64,000 nucleotides of DNA from Sphaerolaimus hirsutus (lineage: Eukaryota > Nematoda > Chromadorea > Monhysterida > Sphaerolaimidae): contig OZ038457.1 of assembly GCA_964036195.1 (NCBI GenBank), positions 16,705,147-16,769,146 on the forward strand. Reading direction: 5' to 3'. Below are positions 47,704 to 60,131 of the stretch, piece by piece (within the stretch, counting starts at the first letter, position 1; each line of letters opens with the position of its first letter). The position numbers and the translations under genes were made by a program. The notes beneath the pieces were generated by a model. That model ran no database searches. It saw nothing but the letters and a program-made list of their open reading frames with translations, and was not told the DNA's origin.

Positions 47704-48130
47704 GATTGCATTATGCACACACAGCTATTGTTTTGCCGCGTTTGATATTCGATCCTACCCTCGGCGCCGAATTCTGGCGGACAAAAGGAATCGAAAAATC
47801 AAATCGAACAAAAGAATTAGGATAGTTTCCCAATGCGCATGACATTACGGAGAAAACTGTTGCGCTGGACTTCAAGATGGATGGATTCAAGATTAAGGAC
47901 GCAAAATGGACTTTGGTATACAGGAATTAAAAACAACGGCATGGCAATTAGAGAAGAGGATAGAAAAATTGGATAGAACAAAAGAATTCGGATCGTTGTT
48001 CAAGTTGCATTCTGAAGTACTAAGTATGGAGAATCCTGTTTTTAGGTTAAAAACGGGTATACATTTGCATACTACTTTTTCTGCCAAATGCCAAAGTCAG
48101 CTACATGTTTATCAGATCCAATAATGCAGA
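47704..48130 (+). other. Coding-like stretch without a clear gene
   Basis: One frame from about 47823 reads TEKTVALDFKMDGFKIKDAK and then meets a possible donor (ctttg|gtatac). Another frame from 47906 opens for 72 codons (MDFGIQELKTTAWQLEKRI). A short block (gaacaaaagaatt) occurs twice, near 47806 and 47982. It may be a decayed gene or chance; no family is recognised. Confidence 0.25.
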
Positions 48131-48359
48131 ACACAGTTGTTAAAACGTATTTGCGTTTACCCGATAAATACCGGTACTCACTTACTCGCGTACTTTTTGA
48201 AACTACGCGACTACAGAAAACGTATTTCAAATGGTGGTGTGTCGGTGCACAAGTAAACCCGGTGCACAAGTAGCAAAAGTAGTAGAAGGGCGCCGTGGTG
48301 CGGCTTACTTTGGCGCCTTCAAAAGGCGCCATTCCATCACCAATCATGTGTATATATGA

Positions 48360-49200
48360 TGTTTTTGGAGAGGGGGTCGCAGGAGTTCAATATATGGGGT
48401 TTTTCAAGCTTTAGAAGGAAAAAAGGGAGAAAAAGCACTAGATATATATGAAGGGTGTGCTTCTAAAAGTACCGATCTACAAATTTTTCAAATTTTAGTT
48501 AGGAACATTTTTGGGGTCCCCATAAAAATGTGCTTCAAAAATATATATAATATGTGGGGGGTGCGAAATTCAATTTTTAGATATGGGAGGTTGAAAAATG
48601 CAAAAAAATTGCAAAATACAGTTTCCAAAAATTTAAAAGTACCAATCTACAAGCTTTTTCAGCTTTTGTGTCTTTAAAAGTACCAATCTACACACTTTTT
48701 TCAAAATTGTTCTTTTAAATGTACCGATCTGCACATTATTTTTTGTGCTTCTAATAGTACCAATGTCAGATCGGCGTCAGATTGAGCAAAAACTCATTTT
48801 GTGCTTTTTTATTATGGGTAAAAGTACCGATCTACATCTTTCTGATTTTGTGCTTTAAAAGGTACCAATCTACATGATATTACCAATTTGTTCCTTTAAA
48901 ATGTACTGTACTACAAAAAACACAATTCAATAAATTTTATATAGCTAGTGTTATGTGTATAAACAATGATTATACCCATGTATGTGGATACCCAACAATA
49001 TTGCCAAAATACCCATACCCAAAATTCCCATACCCAATACCCATGTATGGGTATTGCAAACTCCAAACTTTCAATTGTGATTATCTCAAAATCTATTTTT
49101 TGTAGATCAGTACTTTTAGAAGCACACCCTTCATATGTAGATAGCTGGAGCGTTTGGGGGTAACCCAACCCCCCACCAATCCCCATACTGAACCCCTGCA
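48360..49200. repeat. Inverted-repeat element with agtaccaatctacac array
   Basis: Left arm gaagggtgtgcttctaaaag faces right arm cttttagaagcacacccttc. Outer ends are gcaggagttcaatatatggg and ccatactgaacccctgc. The middle repeats 'agtacc(a/g)atctaca' several times. It lies directly left of the second 3450-bp copy. Confidence 0.75.
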
Positions 49201-49227
49201 GTGCCCATTAAGACCCAGTGCTTTATT

Positions 49228-52200
49228 GGGCCTCCACACGCTAGTTGACATCGCATTTCAGAGTCAACTCAGAGTCAACTAGTGTTTCAGTTGACGCAAT
49301 CACTCACCACTTGACTTTTTTAAAAGAGCATACGCGTTAACCCATATTTTTGGCATTTAGCTCATGTATTTCATTGAAAAAGTCAACTGGAAAAATCCAT
49401 TCTCAGAAACAAGTTGACCCTGCTTTCTACAATGCAGTTTGTGTGATTTAAAGAGTGTTATGTGATAAACCATAATTAATCTGATTTTTTGACACCTAAT
49501 TATCATATATTGTGTGAAGCATAACCAAATGAAAAATTATTTTCATGTTCCATATTCAATAATTTTTTATCGTTTACATGTGTGAATGCTTGTTAATTAG
49601 ATAGTTGTTTCATGTACTATAAATGTCTGTGAATTTTTCTGTAGTAATTATCATTTGTAATAAATTTTTTTGAAAGAATAAAAAATCTTTTTCTTTAAAT
49701 GGAAATTTATTTTTCATCACGCAACACGGAATCATATCATAATGCCAACATAACCAAATGAAAGGCGAAAGAAACGCTAACACAGCAGTATTTTTTTTGA
49801 AAGAATCACATAACATAAAAGAAAGATATGAATTTTTCAATATTTCAAACTTCAATAATTTTAAAAAGTTTTCCTGGCAAGTTATGACAGCACTGAATGT
49901 GAAATTTGATATACTAAGACTATTGAAGCAAGTAACACAAGAAATTTCAAAAAACGGCAGCTTTTTCAATTTTTAACACCGAAATATCTAACTCTGAAAA
50001 AAATTGATGAGTTGACACTGACAGTTTACAAAAATATGTCAACTGATTCATTTCACCTAGAAATGGATCAGTTGACATAACTTTTAAATCTGACTCATTA
50101 ACTCAGAAATCTTGCCAGTATACAGTATCTTTTTGTATAAAAAAAACATAATTAATTAACATAAAAAATTAAATTAAATAAGGAAAATTTAATTGAAATA
50201 TAAATAAAAAAGTTATAAAAATAGGAAGAAAAAAATAATAATAAAAATTATAAAATTCATAAATAAAAAGGTATTATAATATGAAATAATAATAATAAAA
50301 ATTATAAAATTCAAGTAAAAATATAAAAAAATTAGTAAAAATTAAAATGAAAACAATAAAATTTATTTAAAAAAATAAAAATAATTGAAAAATAAAAAAT
50401 AGATAAAATACCCATAAAAATAAATATAATAAAACTTTAAGAAAAAAAAACAATTTAAAAAAATAGACATTAAAATATAAGTAAAAACATTTAAAACAAA
50501 TAAAAAAATAAAATTAAAATAAAAATAATTTTAAAAAAAAATAATATAGCAAAAAATATAAGTGTAAAAATAAATTTAAGGATGCACATACTGCACACAC
50601 AAATCAGCACTTGCAGAAATGAACAGAATCACCAAGTAGTGTCCCTTGTGATAGTAATATCTGGTGCAGCTACCTCTGCATCAACAAAATCAGAACATTA
50701 GTATTGAAAAGCATTGTTTACTGAACACATGAAGTGTAGAAAAAAATTTGAAGTTGACAAAATGTCTATGTAGCTTATGTCAATATGCGTATGCACTCAT
50801 AGTATACAAAAAACGCGATGTCAACTGACTTGGAAATTTTGAACAAAAAAATTCTCACACTTTTTTGAACTGTTCCTTTGCAAAAAGTTCTTCTATGAAA
50901 GATGCGCATTATTTTTCTCTATGTGTACCTAAAATTTCGTATAAATAGAATGTAAATTGGATAAATAAAGTTACTTTTGGAAAGTCGGCGAGCGCTGAGT
51001 CAACTGCCGGAAATACGCACTTTTGCATACGTTTTTTGACGTTTTCATACGATTTTGGGTACTTGACATCGTATGCACAACACTTGTGTCAACTGAAATG
51101 AAAAAAAACGTATACTAGCGTACGCAGCGTACACTTTCAGCTCAGTTGACATTTTTGATCATGATTTTCACTTTTATTGAAACTTTTGAAACAGCCAAAA
51201 AGTCAATTCAATGAACACTGTAAATGAAAATGTCAACTGCAAATGTAAACACAGATTAGTTGACATTTACAGTTGCATGTTGTCATTTATGTTGCTTATA
51301 GTTATATTTATAGATTGAAAATGTCAACTTATATAAGTTTGAGTGTGTGTGTAAGTGGTTGGCTCCACCTCATAATTGAAAAATAGGGCCCACACAGGCT
51401 AGTTGACATCGACACCAAATGTAAAGTTCCAAACCAAACTGATCCCCATTCAAAGCTCGCTTTCAGGAATTGAAAAGCAAGCTTTGGATTGGGACAGGAA
51501 ACAGTTGACATTTTCTGTCGTTGTCAAGTAGCCTGTGTGGGGCATGGTAGTGAAGTAAACAATATATAAGTTGACATTTTATAGACTAATCCATTCTTAA
51601 CTCTATTGATACTTTCAGGAGAGTGGCAGCAGTGGGCAGTGTCTGAAGTGAAATGGCTTGAATGTTTTCTGGAATTAGTGGTTTTGTTTGGTATTTTGCG
51701 ATGATTTTTGAGTATTTTTGAATTTTTGGAAAGATTTGAATGTGCTTGTTTTTATAATAATTTGGAAACTTTTTGTTTTGTTGTTAATAGTAAATAGATA
51801 GCAGATATGAATTCTTTGTTAGACACAAAAGTGCAACTTTTAAAGAATAACTAAATTTTGAATTTTTTTACCTTGAATTTTCAAAATAAAAATTTCAAAA
51901 AGTTGTGTCAAAAGCTGTAAATGTTTTTTGAAAATATGCAAAAATGCAACAATTAAAGTTTTCATGTTTGCTATTTTCAATCTCCAAATTGTTCAAGTTT
52001 AAAATGAATCTCCTCTTCTTTTTTTTTCTAACAAATTTTTTGATATGTAAAGATTATCTGGTTCAAAAAATTTTAAGTTGTCAGTCAACCCAAGTATTCT
52101 GTTGTTAAATTTTTATTTTATACAAATTGTGTCTGGAAACAACAGTAAATTACATGAAATATAAAGCAACATTTAAAAGGCAACAATACATCACTATCAC

Positions 52201-52677
52201 ATGAAAAAATACATCACTATCACCACTTTCATCATTAACCTTTCATGTTATCCTATTTTGGCAATTCAAAATAAAAGTACTGCAAATTGTGTATGCGTAT
52301 GCAAGAAAACATGAAAAAATACATCACTATCACCACATTTCATCATTAACTTTTGAAGTTATCCAATTTTGGCAATTCAAAATGAATAAATTGTGTACGC
52401 GTATGCAAGAAATTGTATAAGTATGCAAAATCTCATACGCGTACGTTTTTTTGCGTTCGCGTATGCCAAAAAAACATACGCGTACGCAAAAAAACATACG
52501 CGTATGCTTTAGTTGACTCGGCCACTGACACAAATATCTGTACTGCCCAAATTTACTAGTTGACATTATCACTAGTGTGTACGTTGTCAACTAGAGTCAA
52601 CTGAGAAAAATTTCAGTTGACTCTGAGTTGACATTTTACATGCGAAAAATGCGATGTCAACTAGCGTGTGGAGGCCC
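49228..52677. mobile_element. 3450-bp non-autonomous transposon, copy B (inverted)
   Basis: Reverse orientation of copy A at 20895-24344, with the same length of 3450 bp. ATT flanks both sides (49225-49227 and 52678-52680). Short frames fall at identical offsets from the ends in both copies (87, 530 and 1166 bases), so there is no net indel between these marks. The few differences include gtacacagtaatga in A against gtacacactagtga in B. No transposase is recognised. Confidence 0.93.
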
Positions 52678-52689
52678 ATTATGGGGGCT

Positions 52690-53180
52690 GTACCAAAGCA
52701 CCAGGTCTACATTGGCACCAGACATTGTTACTTGTGCACCGGGTTTACTTGTGCACTGGTCCTGCGCCTTACAAACAGGGCCCCATGTATAAGGCCCGCC
52801 TGATCATAGTGCCCGCGGCATTATACACTGCGAAAAGTTCCATGCATAGTGCCCGGGCACTATGCATGGCAGAAAAAAAAATTAGCCACTCAAATCGGAC
52901 TAAGTCCACAAAGGGACCGAATTTTAATATGCTGGCGCCTGTTGCATAAATATGTAACAATTTAATATGCGGCGTGTTGCGGCGCGCATCTGGTGCACGC
53001 GTCTGGTTTGGTATTTTCGTTTGATGGGACTTTCACCATGCAATTATGCATTGGCGGCGCCCTTTCTGGTATACAAAGACATCCTTGATTGAAATGCACA
53101 GTGCCCGGGCACTATGCACAGCACTTGGAAAGTGTTCGAAAAAGGACCCCACATTTGTATAGTACAAGGGGCCTTATACA
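52690..53180. repeat. Repeat with agtgcccgggcact palindromes
   Basis: Palindromic agtgcccgggcact occurs twice, near 52847 and 53100. It is bordered by ggggccccatgtataaggcc on the left and ggggccttatacacggag on the right, which look like inverted ends. No coding capacity is seen. Confidence 0.6.
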
Positions 53181-53775
53181 CGGAGAAATACGGTACTCAT
53201 GAGTAAAAGTAAAAAATAAATACTTTACGTTTACTTTTACTTTCGAAAAAGTTCAGTACTTTTAACAACTCTGATGCAGAAGCACACAATAAAAATGCAA
53301 TTCGTGAGTTCATGCGCACATAAACTCAATTTAGTAGGTGGGAGGCCACATTGATGTTGTCAGTATTGAAGTGTTGCAATGAACAAGTAGCTGCATTGTG
53401 CAACTTTTTAGCAGAGCGGCCACAAACACAATACGATCGCCGATGATGACTAGATGGCAGTTTCGGTGGACGGATTGGTGCATAGCACACCTGCACGATC
53501 GATAAGCGGTCGGCAAACGAGCGATGAGAAATGCACCGAGGAATGAATACTCGTGGACTTACCATAAAAAATAGCGCACCGTCTTGTTCAGCACTTCACC
53601 AAGTTCAGCACTTTCACATTCGTATTCACATTTTCAGAACATTTAGATGCAAAAGCGAACTTTGACTTTGACAAGTAGCAACAATTCGAGAAAAAAACCT
53701 TGAAAAGTTCAGTGCGCAGCACTTCTCGAAAGCACCCTAATAGCGCGGCGCTAACTTCAACTAGGGGCCAGGTAC

Positions 53776-54378
53776 TAGGGTTCAAACGGGATCCCGATCC
53801 CGATCCCGGATCCCGTGAAATTCCGGGATTTAGCAGTCCCGATCCCGATCCCGATCCCGAAACCCCAATCCCGATCCCGAAATTCAAAAATACCAATCCC
53901 GATCCCTACCCCATATCGAAACCCCAATCCCGATCCCGATCCCGAAATTCAAAAATACCAATCCCGATCCCGATCCCGAAAACTTTCAAATCCCGATCCC
54001 GATCAAGAGAATCTCCCAAGTCCGGGATCCCGATCCCGGAAAAAATAGTGGAAATTATAAAAAGTGAAAAAATGACATTTTTGCGTGCGAAACCCCCAGC
54101 GTCCATTTTATGTCACTTTTCTGGCATCCAACAGTATTTTGAGACCTTTATGAACAACTGTGAATGCCAGAACAGTGACGGAAATCTCTATCCCCAGACC
54201 CCAATCCCGATCCCGAAAAAAATGCCAATCCCGATCCCGATCCCGTGACCCCAATCCCGATCCCGAAATCTCAAAATACCAATCCCGATCCCGAAACCCC
54301 AATCCTGATCCCGATCCCGAAATCTCAAAAAGTGAATCCCGATCCCGATCCCGAAAAGTCAATTCCGTTTGAACCCTA
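53776..54378. mobile_element. hAT-like MITE built of cccgatcccgat units
   Basis: Ends TAGGGTTCAAACGGGATC and CCGTTTGAACCCTA are inverted. CCAGGTAC is duplicated exactly (53768-53775 and 54379-54386). Both halves consist largely of 'aatcccgatcccga' units. The middle (about 54030-54180) is a short unique core shared with the copies at 6860 and 33227. Confidence 0.92.
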
Positions 54379-54524
54379 CCAGGTACCCATGTGTATTTGT
54401 AAACACGTGTTACAATGCCATCTGCGAGGATTAGCGAATAAACCACGTTGATAAAATACGAGTACCATGTCGAGTAACGCATGGGGGGAAATTACGGCCG
54501 GCGGAATAACTCGTGAGCGGCGAA

Positions 54525-54720
54525 GACAGTCATAAATACGGCTTAAAATCATGGGGGAATTGCGCAGGGGCCAGCAAGGCGCACTTTACCTACGCTGGCG
54601 ACTCGACGCACGGGTGCGCCGCGTGCATTCACACCAGCCGCGCAACGGCCGGTTTCAAGCACGCTACACTTTGGAATACTTCCAGCCACTGCACGACGCG
54701 CCGCAGCGTATCGCATGATA
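54525..54720 (+). other. GC-rich patch, possible exon
   Basis: A GC-rich island open in two plus-strand frames. A possible 3' splice site (attgcgcag) precedes GASKAHFTYAGDSTHGCAAC. No family is recognised and no partner exon was found. Confidence 0.2.
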
Positions 54721-55059
54721 CATGAGAACTTTTATCATCGCCGCGACGAAAAGCCGCCTTGTTAGCTACCGCCAAGCGCGGCCATATGCCGGCGATGTTT
54801 GATTTGAATATAATATTTGCAATTTTCGAGTACCGCTCGTCGACAATGAAATTGAGATGAACTCACGGTAAGCGCGAAAATAGTAAGGTTTTTCATGATG
54901 GTAGACAGACACCGTTTGTGCTCTTAAATACCGTAGTTTAGTTCCAATAATGATGGAAAAGCGCCAGAAAAAACGGCGCCAAGCGCCATCCGAAAACGGG
55001 GTGCCAGGCGCCATTCGAAAATTGTCTGAGTTGACTGAACCATTTAAAAGAATGTTACC

Positions 55060-55674
55060 TACCGTTTTATGAATGCTGTTATTTTTTCTAATAGAATGGC
55101 ATAGGTAATTACGTAAATACAATGGAAGGACATAACACAGAATGGCATGTAAAACAGTTGATGCGAAAATAGAATTACGCTTTTCTATTAGAGGAAACAT
55201 GGTATAGTCATGTGAACACTCATACAGCAATAGAGCAATGTAATAGTATGAGGAAAAAGTGAAGTTTATGTTTTTATTCAGATGAAATATGGTAATTTCA
55301 TCATAAAGTGTGCAGTCAGCTGACATCAAAAGACTACCCTTTCCACTCAACAAAGAATTTACAAACATCACAATTTGCAAATTCTTCAGTATGGTATCGG
55401 TACAATCCTGTTAATGTTTAGTACTAAGACTATCTCAGCACACCGATCAAATCCGCACAAATAGCAGATACATCTGATGAACGGATACAACAAAATTCTT
55501 GTGCTACAGATACTTGTGCGTTATGGCATTCATTCAACGTAATTTCTACCTGCCGTTCTATTGGAGGTGCCGTTCTATTGGAGGCCGCCGTTCTATTAAT
55601 TTCGTGAGTGCAAAAAAGTGCCAAAACCTGCCGTTCTATTGGAGGTATGCCGTTCTATTAGAAGAAATACGGTA
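55060..55674. repeat. Inverted-repeat element with ccgttctattggagg units
   Basis: The left end taccgttttatgaatgctg and the right end ttctattagaagaaatacggta form loose inverted repeats. 'gccgttctattggagg' is repeated four times near the right end. Related units are near 45452-45570. The interior is AT-rich and unrecognised. Confidence 0.6.
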
Positions 55675-55689
55675 ACTCTGTCTATGGCC

Positions 55690-56085
55690 GTTTATCCCGC
55701 TTCACAGAAAAATGGTTATTCGGTGAATTTAAGGGCCCCAGCGCCTGGTATGACCAGAATGCAGGTAAAAAAGACATACCAGTAATCCTCAACAAGTCAC
55801 CAGGGGCCAATAACGCAAAAAGTGAAGCGAAAAACGAAGTGAAAAGTGATGTGTAAAGCGAAGGGAAATTTTGAAGTGAAGTTTTTTGAATGGGAATTTT
55901 CAATTCCAAAACTCCCAGTAAAACACCAGTAACCGTCATCAGAAACAATGCTTTCTAGGTCAGCATCCGTCCTTTAAGTTTTCATTTTTATTTTTTATTT
56001 TTCAATTTAGCTTTTCACTTCCCTTTCCATCTCACTTTTTACCTCGCGTTGCACTTCACTTTTTGCAGAATTGACCCCAGGGTAG
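55690..56085. other. Repeat-like sequence, aagtgaagcgaaa units
   Basis: The centre holds 'gtgaagcgaaaaacgaagtg' and, facing it, 'cacttcactttt' units, so a fold-back repeat is likely. No gene is seen. Confidence 0.45.
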
Positions 56086-56089
56086 TATT

Positions 56090-56670
56090 ATTGGGCCAGG
56101 CCTCCTACGCACAAACGCCCGGCGCGCACAAACGCCCGGCACGCACAAAATTGAGCCCGCCACGCACAAATGTCCGGTACGCACAAATCTGCTGCGCTGT
56201 GCGTACCGTGAATACACGTGAATACACGTGAATGCACCCAACATGCACTCAAAAACTCGGTGAGATTGGTGGCAACGTTATACTCGGCGGATATGATACT
56301 CTGCCTTCGCACTCATTTATGTCTCTTGTTGGAAGCGTGCCAAGGATGATAAAGCGTGCGATTTTTGTATAAAAGATGAGAGAAATCATTGTGTGAATAA
56401 GTATCGTTAGAGTAAATGAGTATCGTTAGAGAGATGACTTTTTTCAACTTTTCAACCTTGAAAATCGCATGGGTAAAACATCGTTGGCACGCTTCCAGCG
56501 GGAACCACGCGTGCAGGGTGTAAAGTGACTGGAGTATACAAATACATAACGACTGGCACGCACATTGTGCGGCACGCACACAGCTACAATTTTTGTGCAT
56601 ACCGGGCGTTTGTGCGTACCGGACTTCCATTTTGTGCGTGCCAGGCGTTTGTGCGTACAGGTGCGGAGCC
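56090..56670. repeat. Repeat of acgcacaaacgcccgg units, split by a nested repeat
   Basis: Left units (cgcacaaacgcccggcgcgc) face right units (ccgggcgtttgtgcgtaccg). Between them, at about 56281-56538, sits the 'tactcggcgga .. ggaagcgtgccaa' repeat, also found at 60591-60835 and, reversed, near 9520-9750. Confidence 0.7.
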
Positions 56671-58550
56671 GTATTATTTCATCACTTGGACAACAATGGT
56701 ATTACTGGGGACGAGTTATCCAAGGGATTTTACTCAAAATTGATATTTACACTATCTTTTACATCTACCCAGGTATTTTGAAAGGCTATCTACGGAAACA
56801 TTTGCCAAAAACACCACTATTTTCACCCAGTATCACAACTGTCACCGCTGCAGAACAGTAAACAAGTCACAGCGCGAACGGAAAGGCCTGCACATTTTTC
56901 TTTTTAGGTTCACTTCGCCGAACACGCGTCGAAAAAGAGAATTACTCATGCATACCGAAAGACGGATTACAAATGAGCGAATGAACATGTCGCTTGAAAA
57001 AGCGTCTCACGGTCCATGTCTTGTGTCGGTGCGGCGTGATAGCTTTCTTTACTTGAAACACCTCAAAAATTGAACAAACCAACATTATTTTAAAAATAAG
57101 GGGTCCAGTTACAAAAAAACAAAATTGAGTCAGGTAGGTTGGGAATTTCATCTAAAGAATTTGAATCAATTCCCTCTCAATTTTGACCATTTTACATTAA
57201 TTTTGCAACTTTTTGAAGTGCCAAATTTTGATACTTTTGGAAGAATTCTGAAAAATAGACAGGTATTAAAAAACACAAACATACCAACCATTAAAAATTA
57301 TTTTTAAGTACTTATTCACAAAGTACTTACCATTTTTAATGCTATCATGAAATTTCACATGCGAATCAACATTGGGAATTGTCTGCATTAGTTCTATTGT
57401 ATTTTTAGCGACAAAACTTCCATTTCTGGGTGCTACCAGGTGTAATGAGAAGCCATGATATGTGAGTGTAGTATATAATAATATAAATACAGCCAATGTG
57501 CTGCTTCTACATAAATACTTCCACAGTGTGTCCACTTCCACGTCCATCACTCTCAATGTATTTATACCAACCACCTCTTATAACCTTATAAAAGCAGTAT
57601 TCCATGCCCAACTTTACTTGGTCATGAACATTTGATGAAAGGCAATATATGTAATGAATCGACATAAAAATGGTGTATGGCTACCTATATATAACATCAC
57701 AAGTAATTCCACTTTTCTAATATGCCTGCATGATCTAAATACCACACTTGACTCATAACCATAAAAACCGTTTTTCAGACAACATTTTTTAATATTTATA
57801 AAAAAAAGGTTCAAAATACTTTTTTCTTAATTTTTTGCAACTATGCAAAACATGCATTTCGTGTGAAAGCAACTGCTACCATATAAAATTAGGAACAGAG
57901 TACAGAACTTTGTAAAAAGCTCCAATCCCTGAACTTATCAGTCAGCAGACCCGTTGGACATGCATCACTTCCAGAAAATGTAACTTGGACATTCAACTGC
58001 GATTTGTGCAAAATGCACTCTTTGGACTCATTTGGTATTTATTAAAAAGTATCTAGGTATATATAATTAATAATACGTGCCACATAAATTGTTGACACAT
58101 GTAAATATAGCCCACGAGAATGTGAACGAGCACGGAGTTCAAAGGGGTTATCACTCAACGTGAATCTTTCCAATGAAATCGATTCGCACGTGCATGGCAA
58201 TCTTTTTGATGTATTTATTTATCTGCCCATGTGCGTGAATGATAGACATTCATCTGGTACCTCCACATTGCTACTGAACTACTCAAATTTGCGCTTGAAA
58301 AAACCCAAAGCCAACGTTCATTAACAGAGGTTCTTTTTAATGATATTGATATTCCATAGGTGAAAAATGACACTGAATGAAAATTTCACGGATATCAAAC
58401 AGAAAATTGAACGGTGAAATGGAAAACAATATTTACACTCTTAATTAAAATTCTCAGAATTATATGAGCAAATAATCGACACTGACAGAAACAATTTTAA
58501 CAATCGTCAAACTGTAACACATAACTTAGTGTCTATGGAAATTGTCAGCC
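56671..58550. other. Unrecognised sequence with one MITE remnant
   Basis: No supported gene. The stretch 57330-57800 resembles, in reverse, the interior of the elements at 14694 and 31035 (gagaagccatgatatgtgag, cttccacagtgtg, tcgacataaaaatgg), so it is an old relative. Confidence 0.5.
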
Positions 58551-58551
58551 C

Positions 58552-58745
58552 GCACACTAGTTGACAACTGAAACTTTCAAAGCTGATAAATCTATTATAA
58601 AGACATTTGAGTTTCCCATTATGAGAATTCCGTCAACTACTTTCGACGGACATGAAAAACGGGTCAATATGGAAAACTCACATGTGGTTGAAAACTTGAA
58701 ACACACTTATTAGTTTGGGAAATATCGGTTGTCAACAAGTGTGAA
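58552..58745. repeat. MITE, CTAGTTGAC / CTAGTTTAC family
   Basis: The ends cccgcacactagttgacaac and gttgtcaacaagtgtgaat are inverted, with mirrored halves around gtcaactactttcgacgg. A decayed further copy is at about 58975-59205. Confidence 0.75.
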
Positions 58746-60131
58746 TGGGGACAATGTGTCTCACAGGAAATATTTAACAATTTGCGAAGAATATAAAACG
58801 TTTATTTAGCACGACTAGACTAGAAAGTGGCACCATGAGCGCATGACTATTTAATTTCAACCTAAAACAATCAATGGGGAAATAAATGGACAACGCCACG
58901 TGTAGCCCAGACATCTTAGAAAGTAAATAGGTCCTAAAAGTGACAAAAGCGTAGATGGAGGTGCCAGATTGGAATAGTAAATATTCTGAAACATACAATG
59001 CCAACCCCGGTACAGAAATATTAAGAAACTGTCGCAGCTGCGATCCATTCGCTAATGTACGGCCGAAAATTTTGAGGATGACAGATCAACTTCTAACGCG
59101 TTTAGGTTCACCGAAATTTTGGAGTCTGCAGTTCGAAAATAATTCATTCTGGAAACTCAGATGTGTTTGGCACGTATTTATCAGTTCCCGAGATTTCCGT
59201 CCGTAAATAAGAGTTCAGGAGACACATTTATGCTCGGCGGTAAAACATTGAAAAAATGCGGTATGGCGTTGCAGAAATAGTACCCAAAAAGCCAAGCCAA
59301 CTAAATAAGACTATTACTATAATTGCGAACACGAAATGCACTATTTTTCACGAATCAACGCCACACCGCAGAAAGTGCAAAAATAAGAAAAATATTATCA
59401 CAACTCGAACACGTCAAACGAAACGCAATAAACACGTTCCCAATGATGAGTAAGTCCTTGTGACAGTCCCCCTCAAGCGCAGCGTGCGAACAAATGTTCA
59501 TTTGGTTCAAAACAACAAAAGCAGCGCACTGCATTCCACCAGAGAAGTGCACTGCACCCGAGTGGAACCCAAACAGACGTCTGGAGCCAATTTCACATTT
59601 TGTCAATGACAAAACAAGTGGCGAGTGGTAAGAGTGTATAAAGAATCGAAGAAAAATTCAATTACAGTAGCTGCAAGATGGAAATTTGTTTGATATATGA
59701 CATGAAATTTTGTTTCGCCTTTTGAGGTGACAAAAAGGTCTCTGAATCAAATCCCAATGGAAATACATGCTGTTTGGGGTTACCTATGCAACTCACATAG
59801 CACTACGAGTTGTGTAGTACATTCCACACACATACATAAATAGAAAGGAAGACCACTTGCCAAGCTATTCCCCTACGTAAAAATGAACACATATATATAC
59901 ATACCTACATATGTACATAGCTATGTATGTATTTACACATAAATAAAAACAATACATAAATACTACTGGCTCATTCACTCACTGTCCACGTCATTTCAAA
60001 CAGCTGCCCAATTCACGATTTTAGTGCCAGAGTAACACTATTAGCTTCTAAGAAATAGAGTAGTTATAAAAACACCAGTGAGAGCACGACGAACCAATAA
60101 AATGCCGTTGCATAAGTCGTAGACTACAGTC
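58746..60131. other. Unrecognised intergenic sequence
   Basis: Apart from the decayed MITE near 58975-59205 no feature is supported. An 85-codon minus-strand frame at 59355-59612 (MSLTKCEIGSRRLFGF) has several cysteines but no family that I recognise. Confidence 0.45.

Noticed and set aside
53776-54378. Regular cccgat repeats as a CRISPR-like or telomeric array
   Set aside because: Units are degenerate, inverted between the two halves and bounded by an 8-bp duplication; this is a transposon in a eukaryotic genome.
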